From assembly GCF_023887685.1 (NCBI RefSeq), contig NZ_JAMWMR010000026.1, positions 36,388 to 100,387 on the forward strand: DNA of 64,000 nucleotides, given 5' to 3'. Position 1 is the stretch's first letter. The number at the start of each line of letters is the position of its first letter. Below the pieces are notes generated by a model. The model saw only the letters and a program-made list of their open reading frames with translations, did not search any database and was not told where the DNA came from. A program made the position numbers and the translations under genes. Source of the stretch: Streptomyces macrolidinus (GTDB lineage Bacteria; Actinomycetota; Actinomycetes; Streptomycetales; Streptomycetaceae). Shown in pieces: positions 25,727-34,027 of this stretch.

Positions 25727-28700
25727 GTGCGCAGACAAGTGAAGAAAGCATGCGCGGCGACCGTGGCCACGGCCGCCGCCGTGGCGCTGGCGGCGGGCAT
25801 GACCAGCCCGGCGACAGCGCAGCCCGAGACCCTCTCCGGCCGCGGCTCGGCCGCCCTCGCGGGCGAGCACCGCATCACGCTGATCACCGGAGACCGGGTC
25901 GCCGTCGACGCCAAGGGCCGGGTCGTCGGCCTGGAGCGGGCGAAGGGCCGTGAGAACGTCCCGGTCCAGGTGCGCAAGATCCAGGGCCACACCTATGTGA
26001 TCCCGGCCGACGCGTCCGCCATGGTCGCGACCGGCAAGCTGGACCGGCGGCTGTTCGACGTCACGGGGCTCAACTCCGCCCGCAGCCGCGAGAATCAGCG
26101 TGACGGCCTGAAGGTCATCGTCGGCTACAAGGGCGCGGCGAACACCGCGAAGGCCGACGTCCGTGAGGCGGGCACGCTCCGCCGGAACCTGAAGTCCCTG
26201 AACGCGGACGCGCTGCAGACGTCCCGCAAGGAGGCGCCCGAACTGTGGCGGGCCGTCACCGACGGCCGCACCACCGCCTCCGGCATCGCGCACGTCTGGC
26301 TCGACGGCGTCCGCAAGGCCAGCCTCGACAAGTCCGTACCGCAGATCGGCGCTCCCACGGCCTGGTCGTCGGGGTACGACGGCAAGGGCGTCAAGATCGC
26401 CGTCCTGGACACGGGCGTCGACGCGAACCACCCGGACCTCAAGGGCCAGGTGATCGCGGCCAAGAACTTCTCCACCGCCTCCGGCACCGCCGACAAGGTC
26501 GGTCACGGCACGCACGTGGCGTCCACCGCGGCCGGTACCGGCGCGAAGTCGAACGGCACCTACAAGGGCGTCGCACCCGGTGCCAAGATCCTCAGCGGCA
26601 AGGTCCTGGACGACGACGGGTACGGCGACGACTCCGGCATCCTCGCGGGCATGGAGTGGGCGGCCCAGCAGGGCGCCGACATCGTCAACCTCAGCCTGGG
26701 CGGCGCGGACACCCCCGGGATCGACCCGCTCGAAGCCGAGGTGAACAAGCTCTCCGAGCAGAACGGCATCCTCTTCGCGATCGCCGCGGGCAACGAGGGC
26801 GAACTCGGCGACCGGACCGTCGACTCCCCGGGCAGCGCGGCCGACGCGCTCACCGTCGGTGCCGTCGACGGGGCGGACAAGCCCGCCTCCTTCTCCAGCC
26901 GCGGCCCCGGCCTCGACGGCGCGGTCAAGCCCGATGTCTCCGCGCCCGGTGTGGACATCACCGCGGCCTCGGCCGCGGGCAGCGCCATCGCCAAGGAGTA
27001 CGGCGAGAAGCCGGCCGGCTATGTGACCATCTCGGGTACGTCGATGGCCACCCCGCATGTCGCGGGCGCCGCCGCCCTCCTCAAGCAGCAGCACCCCGAC
27101 TGGACCTACGCCGAGCTGAAGTCCGCGCTCGTGGGCTCCGCGAAGGGCGGCAACTACACGCCGTTCCAGCAGGGTTCGGGCCGGATCGCCGTGGACCGGG
27201 CGATCGCGCAGACCGTACTCGCCGAGCCGTCGTCCCTGAGCTTCGACGTCGCACAGTGGCCGCACACCGACGACGCACCGGTCACCAAGGAGCTGACGTA
27301 CCGCAACACCGGTACGACCGACGTGACGCTGTCGCTCGCGCTGACGGCCACCGGCCCCAAGGGCCAGGCGGCGCCCACCGGCTTCTTCACGCTGGGCGCG
27401 CAGGAGGTCACCGTCCCGGCCGGCGGCACGGCGTCGGTGCCCGTCACCGTCGACACCCGCCTGGGCGGCAGCACCGACGGCGCGTACTCGGCGTACGTGA
27501 CGGCATCGGGCGGCGGCCAGAGCGTACGGACGGCCGCGGCCGTGGAGCGCGAGGCGGAGTCGTACGACGTCACCCTGAAGTACGTCAACCGCGCCGGGCA
27601 GAAGCCCGTCCACCTCACCGACCTCTTCGCCACCTCGGGCGCGAACGCGGGCGGGGACTACTTCTCCGACAGCAACGCGACCAGCGTCACCCTCCGGGTG
27701 CCCAAGGGCACGTATCTGCTGGACTCGATGTCGGTGAAGAACCCGGACTCGTTCGCGGGCGGTCTCGACTGGCTGGTCCAGCCGAAGCTGAGCATCACCA
27801 AGAACACCACCGTCACCCTGGACCTGACCAAGGCGAAGCCCGCCGACATCACGGTGCCGGGCACGGTCAAGCCGGTGTCGGCCACGGTCTCCTACGCCTA
27901 CGACCCGGCCGGATTCCAGACCGGTCTCATGGCGCCGTCCTTCAAGGACGTACGCGTCGCGCACGTCGGCGGCTCGCTGGCCTCCGGGCTGCGGCAGAGC
28001 TGGTTCGGGCAGTGGAGCAAGGGCGGCGCGGCCGAGTACGACGTGTTCACCGCCGCCAAGGTGACGAAGCTGCAGGGCGCGCACGTGCGCCACTACAAGG
28101 CGAGCGAACTGGCCACGCTCAAGGTGAAGCTCGGGTCGCCGACGAGCGGCAAGACCGGCGCGGTCGGCGCCACCGCCGAACTGCCCACGGACGTCGGCTA
28201 TAACACCGGGGTCGCGCAGAAGCTGCGCAGCACGCGCACGCTGTACGTCTCGACCGGTGAGCGGGTCAAGTGGTCGCTCGACGTGACCCAGTTCTCGGGC
28301 AAGAAGGACGCCGAGGGCTTCCCGGTCCCGGAGGCCTTCTACACGCTCGGCGACCCGCAGACCTTCAAGGCGGGCAAGAGCTACACCAAGACCTTCAACA
28401 CGGCCGTGTTCGGGCCGAGGGTCGGCACCTACTACGGCATCTTCCGTGACGGCAACGAGATCTCCGGCTCGCTGCCGCTGTTCGCGGACGGCCAGACGCA
28501 CGCCGGGTCCTCGGACTTCACGTCGGTCAAGACGACGCTGTACCGCAACGGCACCAAGGTCGGCTCGAACGACGACCCGCTGTTCGGCCTCGAGAGCTTC
28601 AAGGTCCCGGCCGGCGAGGCCTCGTACAAGCTGACGACCTCGGTCTCGCGCAGCGCCAAGGTCGCCGCGGCCTCCACCCGCGTCGACGCTACCTGGACGT

Positions 28701-29032
28701 TCAAGTCCAAGAAGGTCTCGTCGGCGAAGCTGCCCGCCTCGACGGCCCGCTTCGCCGCGACCACCGGCCTGGACAGCCGCGTCACCGCCGGCAAGAAGGC
28801 CACGACCCCGGTCTCGGTGCAGGGATCGGCCGCGGGCAAGAACCTCAAGTCCCTGTCGGTGTACGTCTCGTACAACGGCGGCAAGACCTGGACCAAGGTG
28901 ACGGTCAAGAAGGGCAAGATCACCTACAAGAACCCGAAGAAGGACAAGGGCCTCTCGTTCCGCGCCAAGATCACCGACAAGAAGGGCAACACGTCGACGA
29001 TCTCGATCATCAACGCGCTGTACGGCAAGTGA
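25727..29032 (+). CDS. Secreted S8 family serine peptidase (subtilase)
   Basis: A preproprotein of about 1101 residues. The signal peptide (basic RRQVKKAC, hydrophobic Ala-rich core, cleavage near ATAQ) is followed by a propeptide of about 170 residues, then the subtilase domain with catalytic Asp in AVLDTGVDANHPDL (about 227), His in GHGTHVAST (about 260), oxyanion Asn in AAGNEGE, and Ser in SGTSMATPHVAGAAALL (about 437). The C-terminal 600 residues hold an Fn3-like region and beta-rich domains rich in Lys, Thr and Ser. The GTG at 25727 is chosen because GGGGGAG lies 5 bp upstream. It is probably an extracellular protease used in nutrient release or mycelial development. Confidence 0.93.
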   Translation: MRRQVKKACAATVATAAAVALAAGMTSPATAQPETLSGRGSAALAGEHRITLITGDRVAVDAKGRVVGLERAKGRENVPVQVRKIQGHTYVIPADASAMVATGKLDRRLFDVTGLNSARSRENQRDGLKVIVGYKGAANTAKADVREAGTLRRNLKSLNADALQTSRKEAPELWRAVTDGRTTASGIAHVWLDGVRKASLDKSVPQIGAPTAWSSGYDGKGVKIAVLDTGVDANHPDLKGQVIAAKNFSTASGTADKVGHGTHVASTAAGTGAKSNGTYKGVAPGAKILSGKVLDDDGYGDDSGILAGMEWAAQQGADIVNLSLGGADTPGIDPLEAEVNKLSEQNGILFAIAAGNEGELGDRTVDSPGSAADALTVGAVDGADKPASFSSRGPGLDGAVKPDVSAPGVDITAASAAGSAIAKEYGEKPAGYVTISGTSMATPHVAGAAALLKQQHPDWTYAELKSALVGSAKGGNYTPFQQGSGRIAVDRAIAQTVLAEPSSLSFDVAQWPHTDDAPVTKELTYRNTGTTDVTLSLALTATGPKGQAAPTGFFTLGAQEVTVPAGGTASVPVTVDTRLGGSTDGAYSAYVTASGGGQSVRTAAAVEREAESYDVTLKYVNRAGQKPVHLTDLFATSGANAGGDYFSDSNATSVTLRVPKGTYLLDSMSVKNPDSFAGGLDWLVQPKLSITKNTTVTLDLTKAKPADITVPGTVKPVSATVSYAYDPAGFQTGLMAPSFKDVRVAHVGGSLASGLRQSWFGQWSKGGAAEYDVFTAAKVTKLQGAHVRHYKASELATLKVKLGSPTSGKTGAVGATAELPTDVGYNTGVAQKLRSTRTLYVSTGERVKWSLDVTQFSGKKDAEGFPVPEAFYTLGDPQTFKAGKSYTKTFNTAVFGPRVGTYYGIFRDGNEISGSLPLFADGQTHAGSSDFTSVKTTLYRNGTKVGSNDDPLFGLESFKVPAGEASYKLTTSVSRSAKVAAASTRVDATWTFKSKKVSSAKLPASTARFAATTGLDSRVTAGKKATTPVSVQGSAAGKNLKSLSVYVSYNGGKTWTKVTVKKGKITYKNPKKDKGLSFRAKITDKKGNTSTISIINALYGK

Positions 29033-29037
29033 TCGAC

Positions 29038-29078
29038 AGCGACGGGACCCGATAGCGACAGGACCCGATCGCGACAGG
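29038..29078. repeat. 16-bp tandem repeat after the protease stop
   Basis: agcgac(g/a)ggacccgat occurs at 29038-29053 and 29054-29069, followed by a 9-bp partial copy, starting 5 bp after the stop codon. Confidence 0.8.
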
Positions 29079-29117
29079 GGCGGCCCGCCTGGAAGCACGG
29101 CTTCCGGCGGGCCGCCC
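29078..29117 (+). terminator. Hairpin terminator after the S8 peptidase gene
   Basis: A stem of about 18 bp (29078-29096 with 29100-29117, one bulged base) with a 3-nt loop, 46 bp after the stop. Confidence 0.85.
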
Positions 29118-29200
29118 GTGCGTCCGCCCGTCTCATCACTCGCCCCGGGGCGCTAGCGTGGGAAGTGGTTCTGGCACTCAGGCGACAGGAGGCCCGACCC

Positions 29201-29587
29201 ATGTCCGTCGAACTGAATCACACGATCGTCGCCGCGCACGACAAGCAGGCATCGGCACAGTTCTTCGCGCAGATGCTGGGGCTGGAGGTGGATCCCCAGT
29301 ACGGCCCGTTCATCCCGGTGCAGGTCCCGAACGGCGTGACGCTGGACTTCATGGAGACCAGCGACGCGATCACCCCGCAGCACTACGCGTTCCTGGTCTC
29401 CGAGGGCGACTTCGACGCGATCTTCTCCCGGATCCGCTCGGCGGGCCTGCCGTACTGGGCCGACCCGCACCACCACCAGCCGGGCGAGATCAACCACCGG
29501 GACGGCGGTCGCGGAGCGTACTTCGACGACCCGAACGGTCACAACCTGGAGATCCTGACGCGGTCGTACGGCAGCGGTCCGCACTGA
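29201..29587 (+). CDS. VOC family (glyoxalase/bleomycin-resistance fold) protein
   Basis: A 128-residue vicinal-oxygen-chelate protein with two beta-alpha-beta-beta-beta modules. Probable metal ligands are His in ELNHTIV, His in QHYAFLV and Glu in HNLEIL. The acidic DPNGHNLEIL end is the usual motif. The ATG at 29201 follows an AGGAGG site. Members include glyoxalases, dioxygenases and drug-binding resistance proteins; no neighbour points to a substrate. Confidence 0.85.
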   Translation: MSVELNHTIVAAHDKQASAQFFAQMLGLEVDPQYGPFIPVQVPNGVTLDFMETSDAITPQHYAFLVSEGDFDAIFSRIRSAGLPYWADPHHHQPGEINHRDGGRGAYFDDPNGHNLEILTRSYGSGPH

Positions 29588-29666
29588 CGCCGGGGGCGGC
29601 GCGTGCCCAGAACACCTGGGGCCGCGCCGCCCTGTCCCCGGTCGGCCTTCGGGGCCGGTCCTCGGG

Positions 29667-30395
29667 TCAGTCCCTGCTGGGCGCGGCGTGCCGGGGGCGG
29701 TACTTGTACGAGACCTGGCCGACGAGCTCCCGGAAGCACACCAAGGCGGTGATCGGCGGAATGCCGACGATCACCATCGACAGCGCGGAATGCGAGGAGT
29801 TGCTGACGCAGAGGGCCACCGCCGTGGCGGAGGCGATCAGGATGACGGACCAGGAACGCCGTGCCGTGCGGTGCTGAAGGGACGCTCGCAGGATCGACAG
29901 CGCGGCGACGAACCACGGCCCGTACACCGTCAGCGGCCACCACTGCGCCAGCGGCGCGGGCAGGACGATCGAGGCGATGGCGCGCAGTTGGTTGTACGAG
30001 TAGGCGACGGACCAGCCCAGCATGGCCACCGCGCAGGCCGCGATGGTCGCGATCAGGATCGTGCCGGGGTCGAAGCGCTGACCGGTGTCGAGGGTGTGCG
30101 CTCCCGGCCGGGGGCGCCGTCGGTCCATCCGGTGGCGATGCGGCCCGTTCAGCGGGGCCGGAGCGGGTTCCGCGGTGGTCGTTGCGGTGGTCACGCCGGA
30201 CAGCATCCGGGCCAGTTCCTCGTCCGGGTCCCAGGTGTTGGTCATGAAGTCCGGGCCGGGCGAGCCCCAGACGTGATGCGTCTCCAGGGGGACGGCTTCG
30301 TAGGAGTGCTGCCCCAGGGTGTCGTATGTGTCGTAGTCGGTTCTCAGGGCGAACTGAAAGTCGTAGAGGCTCGATTCACCTTGCTGCCTGTCCAT
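29667..30395 (-). CDS. DUF2637-type membrane protein
   Basis: A 242-residue protein with a hydrophilic N-terminal 110 residues (Tyr/Asp-rich, DTYDTLGQHSYEAVP) and four membrane helices (about 113-135, 150-172, 182-197, 203-222). The motif SVAYSYNQLRAI between helices 1 and 2 is what I associate with DUF2637 proteins of Streptomyces, some of which are encoded on conjugative plasmids near spread (spd) genes. The ATG at 30395 follows GGAGGAG. A short, previously uncalled gene lies 24 bp upstream on the same strand and is probably cotranscribed. Function unknown. Confidence 0.75.
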   Translation of the reverse strand: MDRQQGESSLYDFQFALRTDYDTYDTLGQHSYEAVPLETHHVWGSPGPDFMTNTWDPDEELARMLSGVTTATTTAEPAPAPLNGPHRHRMDRRRPRPGAHTLDTGQRFDPGTILIATIAACAVAMLGWSVAYSYNQLRAIASIVLPAPLAQWWPLTVYGPWFVAALSILRASLQHRTARRSWSVILIASATAVALCVSNSSHSALSMVIVGIPPITALVCFRELVGQVSYKYRPRHAAPSRD

Positions 30396-30419
30396 TCTCC
30401 AGCTCCTCCGCGCCCTTGG

Positions 30420-30593
30420 TCAGGGCGCTCCGTCCAGAGTGCGCAGGTATTCGCTCTCCATCTCGCCGATCCGCTGGAGGAATTCTTCGAGAAGGTCCGA
30501 ACAACCCTTGAAGTACGCGTCACTTCCGGGCGGTTCGCAGCACACCGTTCCGCTTCCGGCGGGAGTCTGATCGTCTGGTTCGTTCCAAGTCAC
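30420..30593 (-). CDS. Small cysteine-containing acidic protein upstream of the DUF2637 gene
   Basis: A 57-residue open frame starting MTWNEPDDQTPAG and ending with an amphipathic helix (CSDLLEEFLQRIGEMESEYL). It has three cysteines (an adjacent pair near residue 20 and one near 33). Third codon positions are mostly G or C, which supports a real gene. The start could also be the GTG at 30599 (two residues longer); the stop is at 30420, 24 bp before the DUF2637 start. The coiled-coil-like C terminus could bind a partner. No domain is recognised and the protein is short, so the call is moderate. Confidence 0.6.
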   Translation of the reverse strand: MTWNEPDDQTPAGSGTVCCEPPGSDAYFKGCSDLLEEFLQRIGEMESEYLRTLDGAP

Positions 30594-30923
30594 GATCACC
30601 TAACGAGCGCCATGGGGTGAGAGGTATCCGGCATTCGGGGGAATGGAGTGATGGTGAATCGTTTCTTCGGTCGGATGACAATACCTGGTCGACGTAATTC
30701 AGGATATGCGTGCACCGCATTGTCAGATGAATAGCATTTCACGTTCTGTCATGCGTATGGATGGGGATACGGGTGGTTGGGTGCTGGGCGGCCGGGTGCC
30801 GAATGCCGGGTGTCGGGTGCCGTGTGCGGCGGCTGGGCAGGGGTGCGGCGGGGGGCGCCTCTCGCGTGGTCGGTCCCGCCACCGGGTCATAGGCTGGATG
30901 GACGACGTCTGCCGGGAGGTGTG

Positions 30924-31859
30924 ATGACCGGGCGTACTCAGGCGGAGAAGGTCGGGACCTGGCCGAGGCTGCGGGTGGCGGACTGGGTCGAGACCCGGGA
31001 CACCCTGCATATGTGGACCCAGATCGTCGGCAAGATCCGGCTGGCCCACGCCCCCACCGCAAATCACTGGTGGCAGGTCACCCTGTACGTCAGCGCGCGC
31101 GGCCTGACCACGTCCGCGATCCCGTACCGCACGGGGGTGTTCGATATCGAGTTCGACTTCGTGGACCACCGGCTGTACATACGTGTCAGTGACGGACGAC
31201 GGCGCGAGGTGGTGCTGGAACCCAAGCCGGTGTCCCAGTTCTACGCCGAAGTCATGGGCGCGCTGGGGGAGTTGGACATCCAGACCCGGATCAACCCCCG
31301 GCCGAACGAAGTCGAACAGGCCGTCCCTTTCGCCGAGGACTTCCGGCACGCTTCCTACGATCCGCATGCCGCGTGGTTGTTCTGGGGCCAACTGATGCAA
31401 GCGAACCGGGTGTTGGGGAAATTCCGGTCGCATTTCGTCGGCAAGGTGAGCCTGGTGCACTTCTTCTGGGGAGCGATGGACCTCGCCTGCACCCGCTTCT
31501 CCGGGCGCCCCGCCCCGCCGCACCCTGGCGGGGGCATCCCCAACTGCCCGGACTGGGTGACCAGGGAGGCCTACTCCCTCGAACTGTCGAGCTGCGGGTT
31601 CTGGCCCGGGGGTGGCGAGGAGGGCGCGTTCTACGCGTACGCCTATCCGGAACCCGCGGGCTTCGCGGACTACGCGGTCCGTCCTGAGGAGGCGTCCTAC
31701 CGGCGTGACCTCGGCGAGTTCGTCCTGCCCTACGAGGTCGCCGCCACCGCCGACGATCCGGACCGGATGTTGGGCGACTTCCTCCAGAGCAGCTACGAGG
31801 CAGCCGCGGAGTCGGGCGGCTGGGACCGGAGGGCGCTGGAGGGCGAGCCGCACCCCTGA
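30924..31859 (+). CDS. DUF5996 family protein
   Basis: A 311-residue protein with motifs I associate with DUF5996: WPRLRVADWVETRDTLHMW near the N terminus, GKIRLAHAP, NHWWQVTLYVSARGLTTS, FDIEFDFVDHRL, and the His/Asp-rich VHFFWGAMDLACTRFSGR in the centre. Many conserved aromatic residues and acidic patches suggest an enzyme, but no catalytic site is established. The ATG at 30924 lies 6 bp after GGGAGG. It is divergent from the small gene and DUF2637 gene and convergent with msrA. Confidence 0.8.
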   Translation: MTGRTQAEKVGTWPRLRVADWVETRDTLHMWTQIVGKIRLAHAPTANHWWQVTLYVSARGLTTSAIPYRTGVFDIEFDFVDHRLYIRVSDGRRREVVLEPKPVSQFYAEVMGALGELDIQTRINPRPNEVEQAVPFAEDFRHASYDPHAAWLFWGQLMQANRVLGKFRSHFVGKVSLVHFFWGAMDLACTRFSGRPAPPHPGGGIPNCPDWVTREAYSLELSSCGFWPGGGEEGAFYAYAYPEPAGFADYAVRPEEASYRRDLGEFVLPYEVAATADDPDRMLGDFLQSSYEAAAESGGWDRRALEGEPHP

Positions 31860-31887
31860 GCGGACCGGGAGCCGCTGCGCCCCTCGG

Positions 31888-32601
31888 TCACTCCTCGGTC
31901 GGAGCGGGCGCGAGCCCCGTCGGGCAGGACGCGCCCCAGTTGGTCTCGAACGGGGCGTCCAGCGTGACCCCCGTCCCGCCCAGACCGCAGTAGCCGTCGG
32001 GGTTCTTGCTGTCCGAGAGGTACTGCTGGTGGTAGCCCTCCGCCGGATAGAACGTGCGGCCCTCGGCGGGGAGCACCTCCGTGGTGATCCTGCCGTAGCC
32101 CGCCGCCGTGAGGACCTTCTGGTACGCCTCGCGGGAGGCCTCCGCCGTGGCGGCCTGGTCGGGGGTGTGGGTGTAGACGGCCGAGCGGTACTGGGTGCCG
32201 ACGTCGCCTCCCTGACGGAAGCCCTGCGTGGGGTCGTGGGACTCCCAGAAGACCTGGAGCAGACGCGCGTAGGAGATCTCCCGCGGGTCGTAGACCACCC
32301 GGACCGTCTCCGCGTGGCCGGTGAGGCCCGAGCAGACCTCCTCGTACGTCGGGTTCTGCGTGAAGCCGCCCTGGTAGCCGACCAGGGTCGTGTGGATGCC
32401 CGTCGGGAGCTGCCAGAACTTGCGCTCGGCGCCCCAGAAGCAGCCCATGCCGAAGTCGGCGATCTCCAGGCCCTCGGGGTAGGGGCCGAGAAGCGGGGTG
32501 CCGAGGACCGTGTGGCGGTCGGGAACCGGGAAGGACGGCTCCGAGCGGCCCTCGAGCGCCTGCTCAGGGGTGGGCAGGACGGGCGTACGACCGAACAGCA
32601 T
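31888..32601 (-). CDS. msrA: Peptide-methionine (S)-S-oxide reductase
   Basis: A 237-residue repair enzyme that reduces methionine-S-sulfoxide in proteins, with electrons from thioredoxin. The catalytic motif is GMGCFWGAERKFW (Cys about 54). Other motifs are GYQGGFTQNPTYEEVCSGLTGHAE, WESHDPTQGFRQGGDVGTQYRS and EGYHQQYL. Two further cysteines near the C terminus (DGYCGLGG and GASCPTG) are suitable resolving cysteines. The ATG at 32601 is used. It is about 40 residues longer than E. coli MsrA only at its ends. A gene of unknown function lies 132 bp upstream on the same strand. Confidence 0.95.
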   Translation of the reverse strand: MLFGRTPVLPTPEQALEGRSEPSFPVPDRHTVLGTPLLGPYPEGLEIADFGMGCFWGAERKFWQLPTGIHTTLVGYQGGFTQNPTYEEVCSGLTGHAETVRVVYDPREISYARLLQVFWESHDPTQGFRQGGDVGTQYRSAVYTHTPDQAATAEASREAYQKVLTAAGYGRITTEVLPAEGRTFYPAEGYHQQYLSDSKNPDGYCGLGGTGVTLDAPFETNWGASCPTGLAPAPTEE

Positions 32602-32733
32602 GGCGCGGGCTCCTTCGTCTTCTCGCCGCCCCCGTTCTCTCGCCGGGACGGCACTGGCTCAACGTTCTGGTACCGGCTCGCATTCCGGCCTCCGGCGCCT
32701 TTGGCGTCTTTGGCGCGGGCCTCGGTGCGGGCC

Positions 32734-33852
32734 TCAGTGCGGCAGCGTCGCCGGGCTGCCGCCGTTCGCCTCGTACCCGGCCACCGCGAGCGCCCGGTAC
32801 ACCGTGTAGTCCGCGGCCGGGTCGGCCGTCAGGGTCCAGGGGAGCGCGCCCACGTGCCCGTCGATGTGGACGAGCTGGGCCATCGTCTCCGCCCAGCGCT
32901 CGCTGCGGACGAGGAAGAACACCAGGAGGTGGCGGACATGCGCCAGCATCGGGTCGTCGGGGCGGGCCGCCTGCACCGCGAAGAGCGCGCCGTGGATCGC
33001 CTTCGTCACGACCTCGCTCTGGTAGAAGCTCCGCACCAGATGCACCTCGGGGAGGTGCTCGAAGACCGCGAAGAGAGGCATCGCGGCCAGGAGCGAGCCC
33101 CGCGGCGCGCGGGCCGCGGCGGTCTCGGCGAAGTTGTACGCCAGCTCCCGCGAACCGTGCCACTTCTCGCACCAGTAGTGCAGCGCCGCCAGATGCGCCC
33201 CCATGTGGGCCGGAGCGCGGTCCAGTATCTTCAGCCAGAGCTGCTCGAACTCCGGCTGCGGATAGGCCAGTCCACGCGCCACCGACAGCTCGATGATGTA
33301 CGGGATCGGGTCACCGGGGGCCAGCAGCGCCGCCTGCGCGCACGCCGCCTTCGCCTCCTCCATGATGATCCGGAAGTCGTCCGTCCCCGGCGTCGAGGTC
33401 CGCCACGCCTGCTGCACCAGGAACTCCGCCTGCACGGCCGCGCCGCCCGCGTCCTTCGGGGCCTCCGCCCGCCACACCCGCAGCCACTGGCCGCCCGGCG
33501 TCTCGCTCACCCCGCCCGGCCGCTGCTGCAGTTCCAGGGACGCGGCGCCCGCGAAGGCCTGCACCCGCTGCCAGCGCGTCTCGCTCTCCTGCTCCGTACC
33601 GGCCAGGAGCTGCGAGGCCGCGCGATAGTCCTGCGTGCGCTGCACCAGGTCCAGGACGTCCAGCAGATCCTGGTCGGGGCCGGGCATCCGGACGTCCAGC
33701 TCCTCCTGGCGGACGAAGCCGTAGTTCGCCGGGTCCGCGGCGTCCGGGGAGCCCGGCGCGACCTGTTGGATGCCCGCCCGCCTGCGCCTGAGGACAGGGA
33801 GCAGGACCATGCTGAACAAGGCCAGCGCCATCAGGACCCAGAGAATCTCCAT
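32734..33852 (-). CDS. Membrane-anchored alpha-helical repeat-like protein, unknown
   Basis: A 372-residue protein with one N-terminal membrane helix (ILWVLMALALFSMVLLPVL, residues 3-21) followed by a basic stop-transfer RRRR, and a long helical cytosolic part. Segments such as QDYRAASQLLAGTE, ACAQAALLAPGDPIPYIIEL and RAPAHMGAHLAALHYWCEK resemble degenerate TPR-like helix pairs. No catalytic motif is visible. The ATG at 33852 is used. It is divergent from metB with a 175-bp spacer. I do not recognise the family with confidence. Confidence 0.7.
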   Translation of the reverse strand: MEILWVLMALALFSMVLLPVLRRRRAGIQQVAPGSPDAADPANYGFVRQEELDVRMPGPDQDLLDVLDLVQRTQDYRAASQLLAGTEQESETRWQRVQAFAGAASLELQQRPGGVSETPGGQWLRVWRAEAPKDAGGAAVQAEFLVQQAWRTSTPGTDDFRIIMEEAKAACAQAALLAPGDPIPYIIELSVARGLAYPQPEFEQLWLKILDRAPAHMGAHLAALHYWCEKWHGSRELAYNFAETAAARAPRGSLLAAMPLFAVFEHLPEVHLVRSFYQSEVVTKAIHGALFAVQAARPDDPMLAHVRHLLVFFLVRSERWAETMAQLVHIDGHVGALPWTLTADPAADYTVYRALAVAGYEANGGSPATLPH

Positions 33853-33904
33853 GCCACAAGCGAACCAGACCGGTCGGACACTTGGCCAACCTGGTCCGTG
33901 AGGT

Positions 33905-33940
33905 TGTGGAAAACCGGGGGCGGGCGGCTGTGGAAAACCG
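33905..33940. repeat. Two direct copies of tgtggaaaaccg (DnaA-box-like)
   Basis: The 12-mer occurs at 33905-33916 and 33929-33940 (24-bp period). The complementary strand reads TTTTCCACA, one base off the TTATCCACA DnaA box. It lies in the divergent spacer upstream of metB. Confidence 0.4.
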
Positions 33941-34027
33941 TTGCCGCGCGCCGCTCGGCGGGTCGCTCCGCGCCGCGCCCGGTCCGCGCGCCGCCATCAC
34001 TCTCACAAGAGCATTACCCTCAGGCCC

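Noticed and set aside
25604..29098. A 1164-codon open frame on the - strand opposite the subtilase gene
   Set aside because: It is an antisense frame of the GC-rich protease gene. The + strand frame has signal peptide and full catalytic triad.
33853..34027. A SAM riboswitch upstream of metB
   Set aside because: The 175-bp spacer shows no SAM-I-like four-helix arrangement; the only structure is the 12-mer direct repeat.
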